A DNA stretch of 64,000 nucleotides from Panicum virgatum (taxonomy: Eukaryota > Streptophyta > Magnoliopsida > Poales > Poaceae), in contig NC_053148.1 in NCBI RefSeq assembly GCF_016808335.1, positions 45,276,930 to 45,340,929 on the forward strand, written 5' to 3'. The notes below the pieces were generated by a model. The model was given only the letters and a program-made list of their open reading frames with translations, did not search any database and was not told the DNA's origin. The translations under genes and the position numbers were made by a program. Below, one piece after another: positions 35,201 to 46,842 of this stretch (its first letter is position 1; the number at the start of each line of letters is the position of its first letter).

Positions 35201-37314
35201 TGGGAGAAGAAGAATGACGCAACCAACAGGATCCTGGACGCAGAAGGGTAAGAATGCAAAGGAACCTATTAGTAAAGCTTGGTTAAAGGTTTTCCATATT
35301 GCAGGAGTACCTGGAAGACAGGCTGACAGTCCATACTTTGTCAGCGTGGTCAGGGAGACACAGAAGTGGGGTAAGTTTTCTTTCTTTGGAATGACACCTT
35401 TGAGCTTATGTTCCTGTATCTCATGTTTTTCATATGGTTGCAGGTGAAGGTATCGCATCACCCACTGGACGGGATATTGATGGCAAGTACCTTGATCAGA
35501 ACGAGCAAGACTTGAAGACGAGGTACGTAAAGTTTCAAAAAGACTGCCCCTTATTTGGCGTCACGTTGATGTGTGATTCAGGAACTGGCCCAACGAGGAT
35601 GAGTGTCATCAATTTTTTGATATATTGCAATGAGGTCATGTGGTTCCACAAGTCTATTGATGCGAGTGGAAGGACTCAAGATGCCTCATATTTGCTCAAG
35701 GTAGCCCCTAAACATGTTCCATTCACATTGAGTATGTTTTGACAAGTTACTAAAGAATCTGTCTTTGTTTGCAGGAGATTCGAAAGGTGGTCGAGGAGAT
35801 TGGACCGGAGAATATCGTGCACGTAGTCACCGACAACGGCTCCAACTACAAAAAAGCATGCAAGGAACTAAGAGCGGTGTATGAACACATTGCTTGTACA
35901 CCTTGTCTAGCACACACTGTCAATTTGATGTTGAAGGATATAGCTCGAAGGCCTGAACATGCTATTACGATCAAGCAGTGCAAGCGAATTTCAAATTGGT
36001 TACACAATCATGGTCAGTTGAATACAATGATGAGGAACGCAATCGGTGGTGAGTTGGTCAAGTGGAATGCCACTCGATTTGGAACCAACTACATGTTCCT
36101 AGATAGCATCTATCGGAAACGTTATCATTTCATGCAGTGGATGACATCTACTGAGTTTTTACATGGCAAATGGGTGGATACCGAAGATGGTAGATTTACT
36201 CATGCCAGGTTATCAACTCTGGAGTGGTGGGATGGATTGAAGTATATCATCGACATAGTTCAACCAATATACAAGTTCCTTCACTTTGCTGATCAGGACA
36301 AGAGGCCCAACATGTGCGAAATCGTGATGGTCTACCAGACTATGAAACGGGAGCTGCGGTCTTTCTTTGGAACAAATGTTTCCACTCTGAAGGAGTATCT
36401 TAAGGTGGTGGATGAGAGGTTGGGTGACGTGTTCATAGGCACGTATGTCGGTCTAGATAAGAGACTATACGAATCATCTATTTTTAATCTCTATTGACTT
36501 TATGCTTATTTGAAGTGATTTATATTTTGCAGCTGTTGTCCTAAATCCAAGGTATGCATATACGATGGATCCAACTCAAGAAATATTTCGTGGACTCAAG
36601 GATACATTTCAGCGCATGACGGATCTCCCGAGCGCCGTGCAGGCATTGCAGGAGCTTGACCTGTTTTGGCAGAAGGTTGGCGAGTTTGGCGGTGAAATGG
36701 CAATGAAAATGGCGATGGACCCAAGGACATCCCCATGTAAGAGTTATTCCGTACAACATTGTTTTTTGCTCTATTCGAATATATTGCTTACATACTCGGT
36801 TGCACATGCAGCGTCCTGGTGGATGATGTTCGGATCAAGTACTCCAAAGCTGCAGCACCTTGCCATGCGGCTTGTTTCACAATGTTGTTCGTCCAATGGA
36901 TGCGAGTGGAACTGGAGTACTTTTGCCTTGCTGCATACAAAGGTTCGCAATCGGTTGTCGCACAAGAAACTTAACCAGCTTGTCTATGTCAACTACAACC
37001 TTCGTCTCTGACTTGAGGAGGTCTCCGCCCACCGAGGCGTGAAGAAGGTGATTTCATTGACCAGCTGGCCCATCTTTCTTTCTATGATGAGAATAATCCG
37101 GTGCGAGAATGGATGGAATATGGTAGATCTAACCGGGCTCTAGTTCTGGACGAGGATGATGATGACGGCGACGTCTCTCTCCCGTCCCATATTGTCAGAG
37201 ATCAAATAAACCTCTCAGATCTACGTGAGGCTACGGGGGAAGATTCCATCAGCGATTGGGCACATAAAAATGTGGGTGACACTCACCTAGGGAAGAGGAA
37301 GCTCCAGAAGGGGC

Positions 37315-38837
37315 TGTTGGTGTTCCGACCCGGGGGCCTGGATCCCAACTAGTAAATACTGCATGTTTTCTCGTCCCAGATGATGATGCAAGAGGCAATC
37401 ACAGTAACACACGGTTTATCCTGGTTCCGGCCATGGGGCCGTACGTCCAGCAAAGGGGGTGTGCGAGTGCACTATATTATCTCGCACCCGATGTGCTCGT
37501 AGTAGGGGATACAAGCGAGGCGAGAGAGGGAGAGAGGCTCCCAAGTCTCTACTAGAAGAGGGGTTGAACGTGGCGATAGGGATGCCGAAGCATGGGTGAT
37601 GATGGATCTCGTCTAGGAGCCTCTGAGCGTCCTCCGAGAGAGAGAGCCTGAGCGTCAACCAGCCAGCCAGAGGAAAACCAGAGAGCCCTAGAGGGAGAGG
37701 GATCAGACCCCGCCAAAGGAAGCCCGCCTCCTCCTTTTATAGTTACAAGGAGGGGCGGTGCACATGAGTGGGGCGTGGAAGTCATCGTATTCCCCCGAAT
37801 CGCGGGGTACAGTGATCGAACACTGTAGGAAGTACACTGTGCGAAGGCGGCGTGCGTTGCAGTCGTCTTGCATATCGTCCTTGGTCCTGCGAAGATCGCG
37901 CCGGTCGTCCTGCATTGTCCCTGCAGGCGGCGTGGTCGTCGCTGATGTATGGTCTTCTATATACGGCGCGGTGGCGTTCGGTGGGCCCTGCAGACTAGGG
38001 TCCTGCATGCACCAGTGGCAGTGGGGCGCTCGGCGGCCCTGGACCCCCTGGTCGGAGTACGGGCGTGCACCCTAGGAGGCCCGGGGGACGCGTGGAGGTC
38101 CCGGACTCCTCAAGGGGGGAGGTCCGCACTCCGTCCGTGCGTGCTGAGCGCCCCTCTCGGAAGGACACGTGACATCGCCGGACCCCTTCCCCAGTGGGAG
38201 GCGAGTCCGGATGGTCGGTGTCGGCAGAATAGTAACGGGAGCAGTGCAGAGCCTGTCTTGTCTCGCGTCGCAGGTCCAACAGTGCTGCTACAGCATCCAG
38301 GATGGCGGAGCGGTGATTGGAGTCAGCGGATGGGACCCCGGTCACATCCACTGTGGGAGTGGCGGCCTGACGCGGCCTGTCCTGGGCGCCGTGGCGGAGT
38401 GGCTGGCCTTTAATGTCTTCGTACGGTGAGCGGTTGGGCGGCAGGGCTGTTTGTCCTTTGCGCCGAGGGGTGGCCTCGAGCGAGGTGGAGATGGCTTACC
38501 CGCTCGAGGGTAGATTCGCTACCCTCGAGCGAGGCGGAGATGCGGAGCGTTCGCTACCCTCGAGCGAGGCGGAGATGCGGAGCGTAGTCGAGGGGTCTCG
38601 ACGGGGACCCTCGAGCGAGGCGGAGATGGCTTACCCGCTCGAGGGTAGATTCGCTACCCTCGAGCGAGGCGGAGATGCGGATGGGCCGCACGCTGGGCTT
38701 CTTTGAGTCCTTTCCTTTCTTCCGGATGGGAGGCAGGCCGTGGGCCTTAGTGGGCTCAGTTGTCCAACATGTGTTTTGCATTTTCCAGAGTGATCTTAGT
38801 ACTCCAATTAGGGTGTCCCTAATCGTGGTACCCGACA
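37315..38837. mobile_element. Solo LTR in the hAT transposase gene
   Basis: 1523 bp with ends TGTTGGTGTTCCGACC and TACCCGACA, flanked by GGGGC at 37310-37314 and 38838-38842. No internal coding region or second LTR is present. Removing it rejoins the transposase tail exon at KRKLQKG. It carries an internal CTCGAG-rich repeat array. Confidence 0.92.
38470..38690 (+). repeat. CCTCGAGCGAGGCGGAGATG repeat array
   Basis: Five copies of a 20-base unit, one with a T for C. They are joined by two types of spacer, GGCTTACCCGCTCGAGGGTA and CGGAGCG-like. The unit core CCTCGAGCGAGG is almost palindromic. It lies inside the solo LTR. Confidence 0.85.
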
Positions 38838-39980
38838 GGGGCCTACGAAGGGTGACTCGAAGCGTCAAAAAGGAAAAGACCAAGCAACAGCAAAACAAGT
38901 GAGCAGCGACACCGAGACTGATGATGGTGAAGGTGAGCGTAGTCCACCGTATCAGGAGTCCAAGAATAGCAGCTCGGCCGATGATGGTGATGATAGTGGT
39001 GCTCGTGGTGTTCGTTTCACAGGTATACATTGCACCTACATATGCACACATGTTTCTGACTATGAGTACTAATTATGATATATGGTTGATTGCAGGGGAG
39101 ACTCTGTTCACACATGCTACTCAGAACACCGACCATGGAGCACCGCAATCGCAGAGGGGAACGGTTGGACCGACAGACTACGACACTCCTCAATACTCTT
39201 CTTCCTCCTACAGCGATTCCTCGCAGTCTTTTCACTACCCCATACCTGACATCAGCATGCAGCCACCGACGAGATGGGTGTACGAATGGGAAGACCCTTA
39301 TTTTTACACTATGTTAGTTTAGGAATGGGAGACAACATCGTCGTGGACGGGCCAAATTTGGCAACACTACAAGGCTGAGCTGCTTAGAGTGCGAATTATC
39401 GCTGTGATGTCCACCGCCGAATACCAAACCGCGTCCCAAATGGGGGTCTTCTCATTCCTACGTTGAACTTTTATTGATATGTATAAGTGTATACACGCTT
39501 ATGACTCGGTATTTGTATGCACGCTTATTACTATTGTATTTGTATGCATGATTATAAATTGTTGCTTTGGTGTGGTCATTTACATTAATATGTCCATAGG
39601 TCATGCCAAAATTTCCTTTAATTTTACACCGGGGAACCACTTTTAAACCGTCGGAATTTATTGTTAAAACACCGGTTACCGGTCAGACCGAACCGGTAAA
39701 CCAGTCGGAACCGGTTGTACGGGCGTTTTTGAATTCGGATTTGAATTCAACCGGTTTCCACCAGTTTCTGGTCAAATCGGTCCGGTAAACCGCTACCGGA
39801 GGCCGGCGGTTTGACCGGACCGGTCGAGAAAATTAATCTTGACCGTGGAGGAGGTCCTAAGAAACCCATGCCTTCCTGAGCAATCTAACTCACAAGGTGG
39901 TGAAGCCTAATACCGATTCTATGAGCTGGTAACACAAATTGCCAATGGAATTGGTTTTCTTTGTGAGAGGTGTGAGTCCC

Positions 39981-39992
39981 GGCTCTGATACC
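39981..39992 (-). other. tRNA-iMet primer-binding site of the copia element
   Basis: TGGTATCAGAGC on the minus strand lies two bases from the 5' LTR end. Confidence 0.85.
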
Positions 39993-41217
39993 AATTGAAA
40001 GGTAATCGGGTGCTCGTAGCCTAAGAGGGGGAGGGGTGAATTAGGCAAACTAAAAACCTTAACCTCAAGCTCCAACTATTTGCACATAAATTAAACTAAG
40101 ACATACTACCTAAATGTGCAACTAGTGTTCTTCTAGTGTGAAAATCCTCATTCCAAAAGAGTTATGCAACATATAGCCAATCATATCAAGATTGTACTCT
40201 AGAAAGTAAAGGCACACAAGGATTGCAATAAGTAAATGCGGAAGCTTAAAGAGGGATGAGAGAAAGCAAACTCTTGTGACACGAGGATTTATCCCGTGGT
40301 TCGGTTAGCCACAAAGGCACACCTACATCCACGTTGTTGAAGCACTCACAAAGAGTATTGCTTCTCGGCAATCAAGTCTCTTCCGAGGACACCAAGCCCA
40401 CGGTCACCTTGATCCCGGTTTCCACTAAGGAGCTTCTCCACCAAAAAAGGGGATCTCCATGTCCCCCGCACAAAGCTTGTCGTCGCCGCTCCACACCAAG
40501 CCGGAGGGTCGAAGATGTGCCGGCGAGTCACCAAGACTCCAAAGATGGCCGGCTCACCGAGTACTATCTTGAGCTGCTCTCAAGTACAGCACACAAGACA
40601 CACAACCTTGCTATCACACTCAAACATGAGCTATCCTAGCACTCTCACTTACAAGAATGTGCTAAACCTAAAGAATTTTATCACTAAGCACTTGGGTTGG
40701 CTTGGAGGTGTTCTTCAATGTGTCTAGGATCACTCTGAACTCCAGCAAGTTTCAAATGAGCGGGGGAACCCATATATATATGCCACCAAAACGAACTAGC
40801 CGTTTTGAGCCGTTACAGCTTTTTCTGCGTGGACGTCGGATAATCCGACGTGGCTCTGTGGAGGGCGTCGGATCATCCGACCCCACTGAGATTCCCCTGG
40901 TAGCCGTTAACTTTCAAACCAACTGCTGACGTCATTTGTCCGCTGACGTCATTTGTCCGATGCCTTTTTCCGACCTTTTTGTAACAAGGCGTCGGATCAT
41001 CCGGTGTAACAGGGCAAACCCTGAGCTCCAAATACCTTCTCTGATCATTTATCCGACCATTACTCCGATGCTTCAAGGGTCACGCGTCGAATCATCCGAT
41101 CTTGAAGACTTTTTCTGATACGCCTTGTAATGCTCTCTGGTACATCATCCGAGGGTTTGTCCGACCCTTCTTTTATGGCGTCGGATCATCCGGCTTCTTT
41201 GGTGTGTTTATCCAACC

Positions 41218-42297
41218 TGTCGGTACCCCAGGACTGGGGTACCCCTTCTTGCTGTATCTAGGCAAGAGCCTTGTAGTTATCCTTGACTACGTCCAAGCAG
41301 CCGGACCCTTGTGGCCGGAGTCCTGATCTCTCGGCGACGGTTCCGGACCTGCCTCACGACTGGGAAAGGTCCGGGAACGACGCGTGTCCCGGAAGAGGCG
41401 GGTAGCCCGAACAGCCGGGGCTCCGGACCTCCCGAGGGGTCCGGACCCCCGCGGAAGTCCCAGACCCCTCATAGGGTCCCGGACCCCTTGTATGGTAACC
41501 AGACCACTCGCTAAGGGAAGAAGTCGACGCCCTGCCTCGGGGTGGTCCGGAGCGACACATGTCTACAAGCACGACATTTCAAGCCCGCTTGGTCTCCATA
41601 CTAAGCCACACCCACCACTGCATTTATTGTGGAAGGTGGACACCCGCATTGATGCGGTGGAAGCCAAGGCGATTCTTTGACAAGGAGGCACTATTGATCG
41701 CGTGTTACCAAGATAGTGGAGCCGCAGGCGCCGCCCACGCCGCGCCTGCCAAGTCTGCCATAACAGATGGATACGACGGCTCGGCTTCACCCATTATGAC
41801 GCCTACATAATAGCCTCCACAGGCTACGCCGCAAGCTACGCTCCCCCAACGGACACCTTGGTGACGGGACAAGAGAAGACCACTGTAGCACTAGCAGAGC
41901 GTATCGGAGGAAAGATCCGTAACCACTGTACCCATCTGAATACTCTGCGTAGTATGCTGCGCAGTCACGTTGGGCCCACCTGTCGGGCCCCAACATCCTA
42001 TGTATCCGCCCCCTTGGTCTATAAAAGGGGGCACCCGCTAGAAGGAAGACTCAGGCTGGGTAGGAGCCAAGGCCCGGCAGAGGATAGATTCATACACAAT
42101 AGAGATCAAAACTTCTCCCAGTGGACGTAGGGTATTACGCTCCGGCGGCCCGAACCACTTTAGATCGTGTGTTCTTGTGTGCACGCCTCAGAGCTAGATC
42201 AGCCCAATCGCCTAGTACCTCCCCGAGTACTCCCTCTCTGGGAATAGGCGGGTGCGCTCCGCCACCCGGCAGTGGGTACCCTAGAAATCCCACGACA
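41218..42297 (+). repeat. 5' LTR of the tRNA-Asp-primed element
   Basis: 1080 bp, TGTCGGTACCCC to CCCACGACA. A TATA-like CTATAAAAG at about 42020 is a likely LTR promoter, and it is conserved in the other LTR at about 44914. Confidence 0.9.
42019..42028 (+). promoter_or_regulatory. LTR TATA box
   Basis: TCTATAAAAG, about 270 bp before the LTR end, which is a normal place for the transcription start of a plant LTR. Confidence 0.55.
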
Positions 42298-42317
42298 TTT
42301 GGCGCCGTCCGTGGGGA
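42298..42317 (+). other. tRNA-Asp-type primer-binding site
   Basis: TTTGGCGCCGTCCGTGGGGA begins immediately after the LTR. TTTGGCGCC is the form seen in grass gypsy elements primed by tRNA-Asp. Confidence 0.75.
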
Positions 42318-43736
42318 GGAATCAGGCGCTGGCTGGATCTTCAGGCTTCTGGGGCCGTGTTCATCCTCTGCAACAATGAACGAGAAGATGAAGGAAGGCA
42401 GGGCGTCACCCACGCCGCATGCTGTGGCACTGGGGCACCAGCGCCCTCGGTGCGACGGTGCACGGCAGCTGCGCCTGCTGTGCGTCGCCACTGCGACGCC
42501 TCAGAGCCGGCACGGTGGTGCGCGGGGGCGACGCCTGTCGCATGCCGCCCCGCGCCATCCCGGTGTCGGCTCAAGGTTTTCTCTCAAGCAACGGCCATCC
42601 TTCCCCTCCGGCGGCATGACGTCGGCTCAAGGCTTCCTCTCAACATGGAGCCCGGAGCCGACGGCTATCCCGGAGGAAGTTGGCCGTGTCGTCCTGCCGT
42701 CACCAGCACCGGAGATCCACCTCAGCGTAGCTCGGTGCTGCTGCAGACAAGGCCCCGCCGCCAGGCGCGGGGACCCCTGGCGCTAGCACCAAGGACAAGC
42801 CGGTGAACGACCGCACCTCTCCGCGCTCCACGTCCGGTCCATCTGCTGCGCAAGGGCGTCTGGTTTCCATCGGCAGACGACGACGGCGGTAGGGGGGCCT
42901 CTCCCACTCAAAGCCAAAGAATTTGTCTCATGCTACCTAAGCATATGACAGCTCTTAGGCAAGGAGTGGCCCCCCGAGCTCCCGAGGTGATACTGGATGA
43001 TGCAATTCAGGCACATCTAGGGCGCCGTCGCCTCCGACGACTATGAAGAATTTAGGAGTGGCCGTACCACTTCCAACCGAAGAAGAACACGCTGTATAGC
43101 ATGCAGCCGTAGGTTACTCCTAAGAAAATATTAAGAGAGTCCTCCTTTGTAATAACGTGGCGCCTATGTGTGTGCCCAGAGCGGTCAAGGTCTGACCTTG
43201 TAAACCCGTCCTCTGGCCCTATCACACAAACAGGCAAAAAGCGGTCCGGAGCGGTGGAGGTCCGACCTCGTAATCCCGACCTATGATGTATACCGTGATA
43301 ACCACACTAATAAAGGAGAGTTATTTTCTTAGTCTTGTCTCGCCACCACTCTAATTACATTCATTCGTTCTGATTGGCTATTTCTTGGTTAACCGTCTCT
43401 TCCCCCCAAACAGAGTCTTTTCTTTTGTTGGCGATCCAAATTAAGTTGCCGGCTTGAAGTCAGGTGAGGACGCCCCTTCTAGCTGGAAGGCAGTCCGGAC
43501 CCCTAAGGACCTGCTCTGGAGAAGTGGTACTCGTATCCTGGGGTAGAGGAGCTCCGCGTAGCTTAGCCTGGTAATGTACCCTAAGCTTACGTACTTCACT
43601 ACCTTGTTACAAGTACTCTAGTATCCGAGACTGCTGTCTTTAGAGGTCCCAGGCTCCCTTCTAGTATAAGGCTTGGTTTCTTGCACCTTACTGTGAGGTC
43701 CGGTGACATTTTCCTTTGGTTCGTCAGCAATAATCC

Positions 43737-43840
43737 AAGTCCACTCCGGTGGCCCGCTCCGGCGGAGACCGCTCGCCACGGTCGCCTCAAGTCCACTCCG
43801 GTGGCCCGCTCCGGCGGAGACCGCTCGCCACGGTCGACAA
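43737..43840 (+). repeat. 52-bp tandem duplication inside the nested element
   Basis: Two adjacent copies starting AAGTCCACTCCGGTGG and ending CCACGGTCG, the second shortened at its end. Confidence 0.85.
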
Positions 43841-44110
43841 GAGCCAGGTCCAGGAGGTGGTGTTGCTTCCTGAGCGGTCCGAGGTCTGTGTAGCCGCTTA
43901 GCTTGGTTCCGTACCCTAAGCCTACACCTTCATCGCCCTGCGAAGAGCACTCTAGAGCCTGAACCTGGCAACCGGTGTACCGGCCTCAGGGGTCCGGAGC
44001 ACCCGCTCTTTGTATGAGCACACCAATGTAATCAGGTTACGAAGAAACACATCACGATAGTGGCCCCACCCGCGGGTTCGTACCTCTCCCGAGGTAGGCC
44101 CGGGGGCCAC

Positions 44111-45194
44111 TGTCGGTACCCCAGGACTGGGGTACCCCTTCTTGCTGTATCTAGGCAAGAGCTTTGTAGTTATCCTTGACTACGTCCAAGCAGCCGGACC
44201 CTAGTGGTCCGGAGTCCTGATCTCTCGGCGACGGTTCCGGACCTGCCTCACGACTGGGAAAGGTCCGGGAACGACGCGTGTCCCGGAAGAGGCGGGCAGC
44301 CCGAACAGCCGAGGCTCCGGACCTCCCGAGGGGTCCGGACCCCCGCGGAAGTCCCGGACCCCTCATAGGGTCCCGGACCCCTTGTATGGTAACCAGACCA
44401 CTCGCTAAGGGAAGAAGTCGACGCCCTGCCTCGGGGTGGTCCGGAGCGACACGTGTCTACAAGCACGACATTTCAAGCCCGCTTGGTCTCCATACTAAGC
44501 AACACCCACCACTGCATTTATTGTGGAAGGTGGACACCCGCATTGATGCGGTGGAAGCCAAGGCGATTCTTTGACCAGGAGGCACTATTGATCGCGTGTT
44601 ACCAAGATAGTGGAGCCGCAGGCGCCGCCCACGCCGCGCCTGCCAAGTCTGCCATAACAGATGGATACGACGGCTCGGCTTCACCCATTATGACGCCTAC
44701 ATAATAGCCTCCACAGGCTACGCCGCAAGCTACGCTCCCCCAACGGACACCTTGGTGACGGGACAAGAGAAGACCACTGTAGCACTAGCAGAGCGTATCG
44801 GAGGAAAGATCCGTAACCACTGTACCCATCTGAATACTCTGCGTAGTATGCTGCGCAGTCACGTTGGGCCCACCTGTCGGGGCCCCAACGTCCTATGTAT
44901 CCGTCCCCTTGGTCTATAAAAAGGGGACGCCCGCTAGAAGGAAGACTCAGGCTGGGTAGGAGCCAAGGCCCGGCAGAGGATAGATTCATACACAACAGAG
45001 ATCAAAACTTTCTCCCAGTGGACGTAGGGTATTACGCTCCGGCGGCCCGAACCACTTTAGATCGTGTGTTCTTGTGTGCACGCCTCAGAGCTAGATCAGC
45101 CCAATCGCCTAGTACCTCCCCGAGTACTCCCTCTCTGGGAATAGGCGGGTGCGCTCCGCCACCCGGCAGTGGGTACCTTAGAAATCCCACGACA
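44111..45194 (+). repeat. 3' LTR of the tRNA-Asp-primed element
   Basis: 1084 bp, nearly identical to the 5' LTR, with a few substitutions (for example CCACACC versus CAACACC) and short indels. Confidence 0.9.
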
Positions 45195-45423
45195 CAACCT
45201 GGCTGATTCGGATAATCCGACCCCATTGAGTTTTGCAGAACTCGTCCAATTCAGCGTTTCTTTGAGTTCTTTCTTTGTGTTTTGCTTTGCTAGGTTTTTT
45301 ACTTCATTCTAGGGACCTGATCAGATACACTTGACAAACACATTAGTTCCGTTGATTGTGTTGTCATATGATCACCAAAATCACTCGAAATTGTCTAAAT
45401 GAGGCCATGTTCGTTACAGTATC

Positions 45424-45954
45424 CTCCCCTATATAGGGTAGGGGGCTGTTTCAGCAACTATAAAAAAAATTAGGTATTAGAGATGAGAATTGAGATGGTA
45501 GTCTGCTGGAATACATAAATTTTTAAAAATAATATTTTTTTAGTAGATGAAATAGGTAGTATGCTGGATATGCACTTACGTATACAAAACCAGTCGTCTC
45601 CGATCCTATACCACGTCTAATGATATAAAATAATATTACTGGAAGCACTTTTGTGTTATTCGTAGGAACTAGTATTTGAACAACTGAACATAATACGCGT
45701 GGTCATACTGATCTGATGCTTCCACGGCCATACTCCTCCAACAGCTAGTGTGATGTTTATCTGCAACTCGGTTGGAATGAATAGGGGCCGAAATATCAAT
45801 CCAAAATAAAGCATAATTTTTAATGATTGTAAAACACCACTGCTCACTCAGCATCCGTCAACATCCGACCGGGCCCACTGCTCCAATCACCTCTCTCAGG
45901 ATTCAGGAATAATATCTATCACTAGCAGACAATCTCTGAAGAATTCAAATACCA
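45424..45954. other. Intergenic, dispersed repeat remnant
   Basis: 45430-45590 has imperfect inverted ends (CTGTTTCAG... and GGTAGTCTGCTGG/GTAGTATGCTGG) related to the repeat at 22241-22484. The remainder is featureless. Confidence 0.35.
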
Positions 45955-46525
45955 GAGTCAAAAAGGCAGTAGTCAAAATCGTCCACAACTACCGCTCACG
46001 GCTCAATTTCGTCCCTGAACCATTAAAACATCCATTTTGGTCCCTGAACTATGCAAACCGGGTCAATTTCATCGATCTGGTGATGTGGCGTGCCACTGTG
46101 GACCACAAGCCAGCACCCCGTCAGATTAGGGTTGCAACTCACATTGAAATGTCCAAATTGCCCCTAGTCCATGTGCTGAACACACGCCATCGAGCCATAC
46201 TCCAAACCCAAGCGCTCCCAGTCAGATCGCAGCCACCGTCACATCTCCCAATCTGAGTTTAACTGGTTCTATGGAGGGTACAAATGGTATTTCTCATTAT
46301 ATGCTGACTCGGTGCTGACTTGGCAGTCCACGGTGGCACGCCACATCAACAGATGGATGAAATTAACCCGCTTTGCATAGTTCAGGGATCAAAGTGGATG
46401 TTTTTATAGTTGAGGGACGAAACTGCTTTGCATAGTTCAAGGATCAAAGTGGACATTTTATAATTGAGGGACGAAACTGAGTCACGAGTGATAGTTGAGG
46501 GACGATTTTGGCTATTCCGCTCTAA
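45955..46525. mobile_element. MITE with long (over 100 bp) inverted ends
   Basis: The left arm runs from CAAAATCGTCC through TTCGTCCCTGAACCAT and TTTGGTCCCTGAACTATG to GTGGCGTGCCAC. The right arm repeats these in reverse, with one block present twice. Long inverted repeats and CAAAATCGTCCCTCAACTA-type sequence fit a non-autonomous MULE. I could not settle the 9-bp duplication, so the ends are approximate. Confidence 0.75.
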
Positions 46526-46842
46526 TGAAATGCTTGCAAAGACAAGTTTTCAGATAAAAAAAATCATAGTCAAAATGGCTCGCTTAATAATATGGATGAA
46601 CACTCATATGTTCAGACTTTGGATAAGAGAAAATTACAGACGAGTTCCATCACACCATCCATATATATAACTCTAGCACGTGCTAAATGCACGCAGTAAG
46701 TAAGTTGCTCATACATAGACGCAGTAAAGCAGGATTTTTTCTATATAATGTAAAGCAGATAATAAGTTGCCACTTAACTTAACCGAGTGTTACTCTCATA
46801 GATGATGGATCCTTGAAACATTGTGTGCTTAACTCTTCATCA
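46526..46842. other. 3' flank of MATH-BTB copy 3
   Basis: AT-rich, no ORF of note. Probably includes the former 3' UTR. Confidence 0.35.

Larger units (their letters stand above)
34707..39322 (+). pseudogene. hAT transposase (BED finger, DUF659-like, hATC), interrupted
   Basis: Exon 1 (34707-35371) has a BED zinc finger with WRCNYC and LKQHLAG-type spacing to a later His/Cys, then Arg-rich coiled sequence. Exons at 35445-35699 (CDSGTGPTRMSVINFLIYC, the DUF659-like catalytic region), 35775 to about 36440 (VVTDNGSNYKKAC, CTPCLAHTVNLMLKD) and 36533-36734 follow. The exon starting at 36811 has the hATC dimerisation motif WNWSTFALLHTKVRNRLSHKKLNQL. GT/AG sites fit throughout. A TGA at 37011-37013 ends the frame early, a solo LTR splits the acidic tail exon, and the last exon is 39096-39322. 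The gene is inactive as it stands. Transposase would normally bind the element ends in the nucleus. Confidence 0.8.
34010..39833 (+). mobile_element. hAT transposon nested in copia gag
   Basis: About 5.8 kb, of which about 1.5 kb is a later solo LTR. It encodes a multi-exon BED/hAT transposase on the plus strand. The ends are rich in CCGGT motifs and share inverted subterminal stretches (AAATTTGAATTC and GGATTTGAATTC). The outer limits are set from where gag stops and resumes; I could not find an 8-bp duplication, so each end is uncertain by about 20 bases. Confidence 0.75.
32299..39870 (-). pseudogene. Copia gag, broken by stops and a hAT insertion
   Basis: The start ATG is at 39868-39870 (MGFLGPPPRSRLI), then the hAT element interrupts. 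Gag resumes near 34005 with QFDGTGFQRWKILMEFHLQA, continues through the UBN2-type capsid region (SMYSRLNVLVNEINSLE, LIRKILHSLRRPEYD, MTPNEVLNKMIAHELR) and ends in a lysine-rich tail with one knuckle, YFKCHQEGHKSNKC at about 32520. The first knuckle Cys is Tyr. Stops are seen at 33924-33926, 33783-33785 and 32910-32912, so this gag is dead. Confidence 0.85.
41218..45194 (+). mobile_element. Nearly non-coding LTR retroelement with tRNA-Asp primer site, nested
   Basis: 3977 bp on the plus strand. LTRs are at 41218-42297 and 44111-45194, with target duplication CAACC at 41213-41217 and 45195-45199. The primer site TTTGGCGCCGTCCGTGGGGA follows the 5' LTR directly. The purine tract AGGCCCGGGGGCCAC precedes the 3' LTR. 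The 1.8 kb inside has a possible gag start (MNEKMKEGRASPTP at 42376) but no retroelement domain. Its LTRs differ at few positions, so it is younger than the copia host. Confidence 0.9.
24188..45418 (-). mobile_element. SIRE/Maximus-like Ty1/copia element, gag only, with three nested insertions
   Basis: A minus-strand LTR element 21.2 kb long because of later insertions. Its 1.43 kb LTRs have ends TGAAAGG...GTTCGTTACA on the plus strand. The target duplication GTATC is at 24183-24187 and 45419-45423. Next to the 5' LTR is the tRNA-iMet primer site. Next to the 3' LTR is the purine tract AAAAAGGGGGAGAT. Its own internal region without insertions is about 3.2 kb and holds only a broken gag; no protease, integrase or RT is seen, so it is a deletion derivative mobilised by a related autonomous copy. 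The SIRE/Maximus label rests on gag and primer-site style and is inference. Confidence 0.9.
39995..45418 (-). repeat. 5' LTR of the copia element, split by a nested insertion
   Basis: LTR pieces lie at 39995-41217 and 45200-45418, about 1442 bp together, closely matching the 3' LTR with scattered substitutions and a short duplication (CTGACGTCATTTGTC at about 40924 and 40942). Confidence 0.9.
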
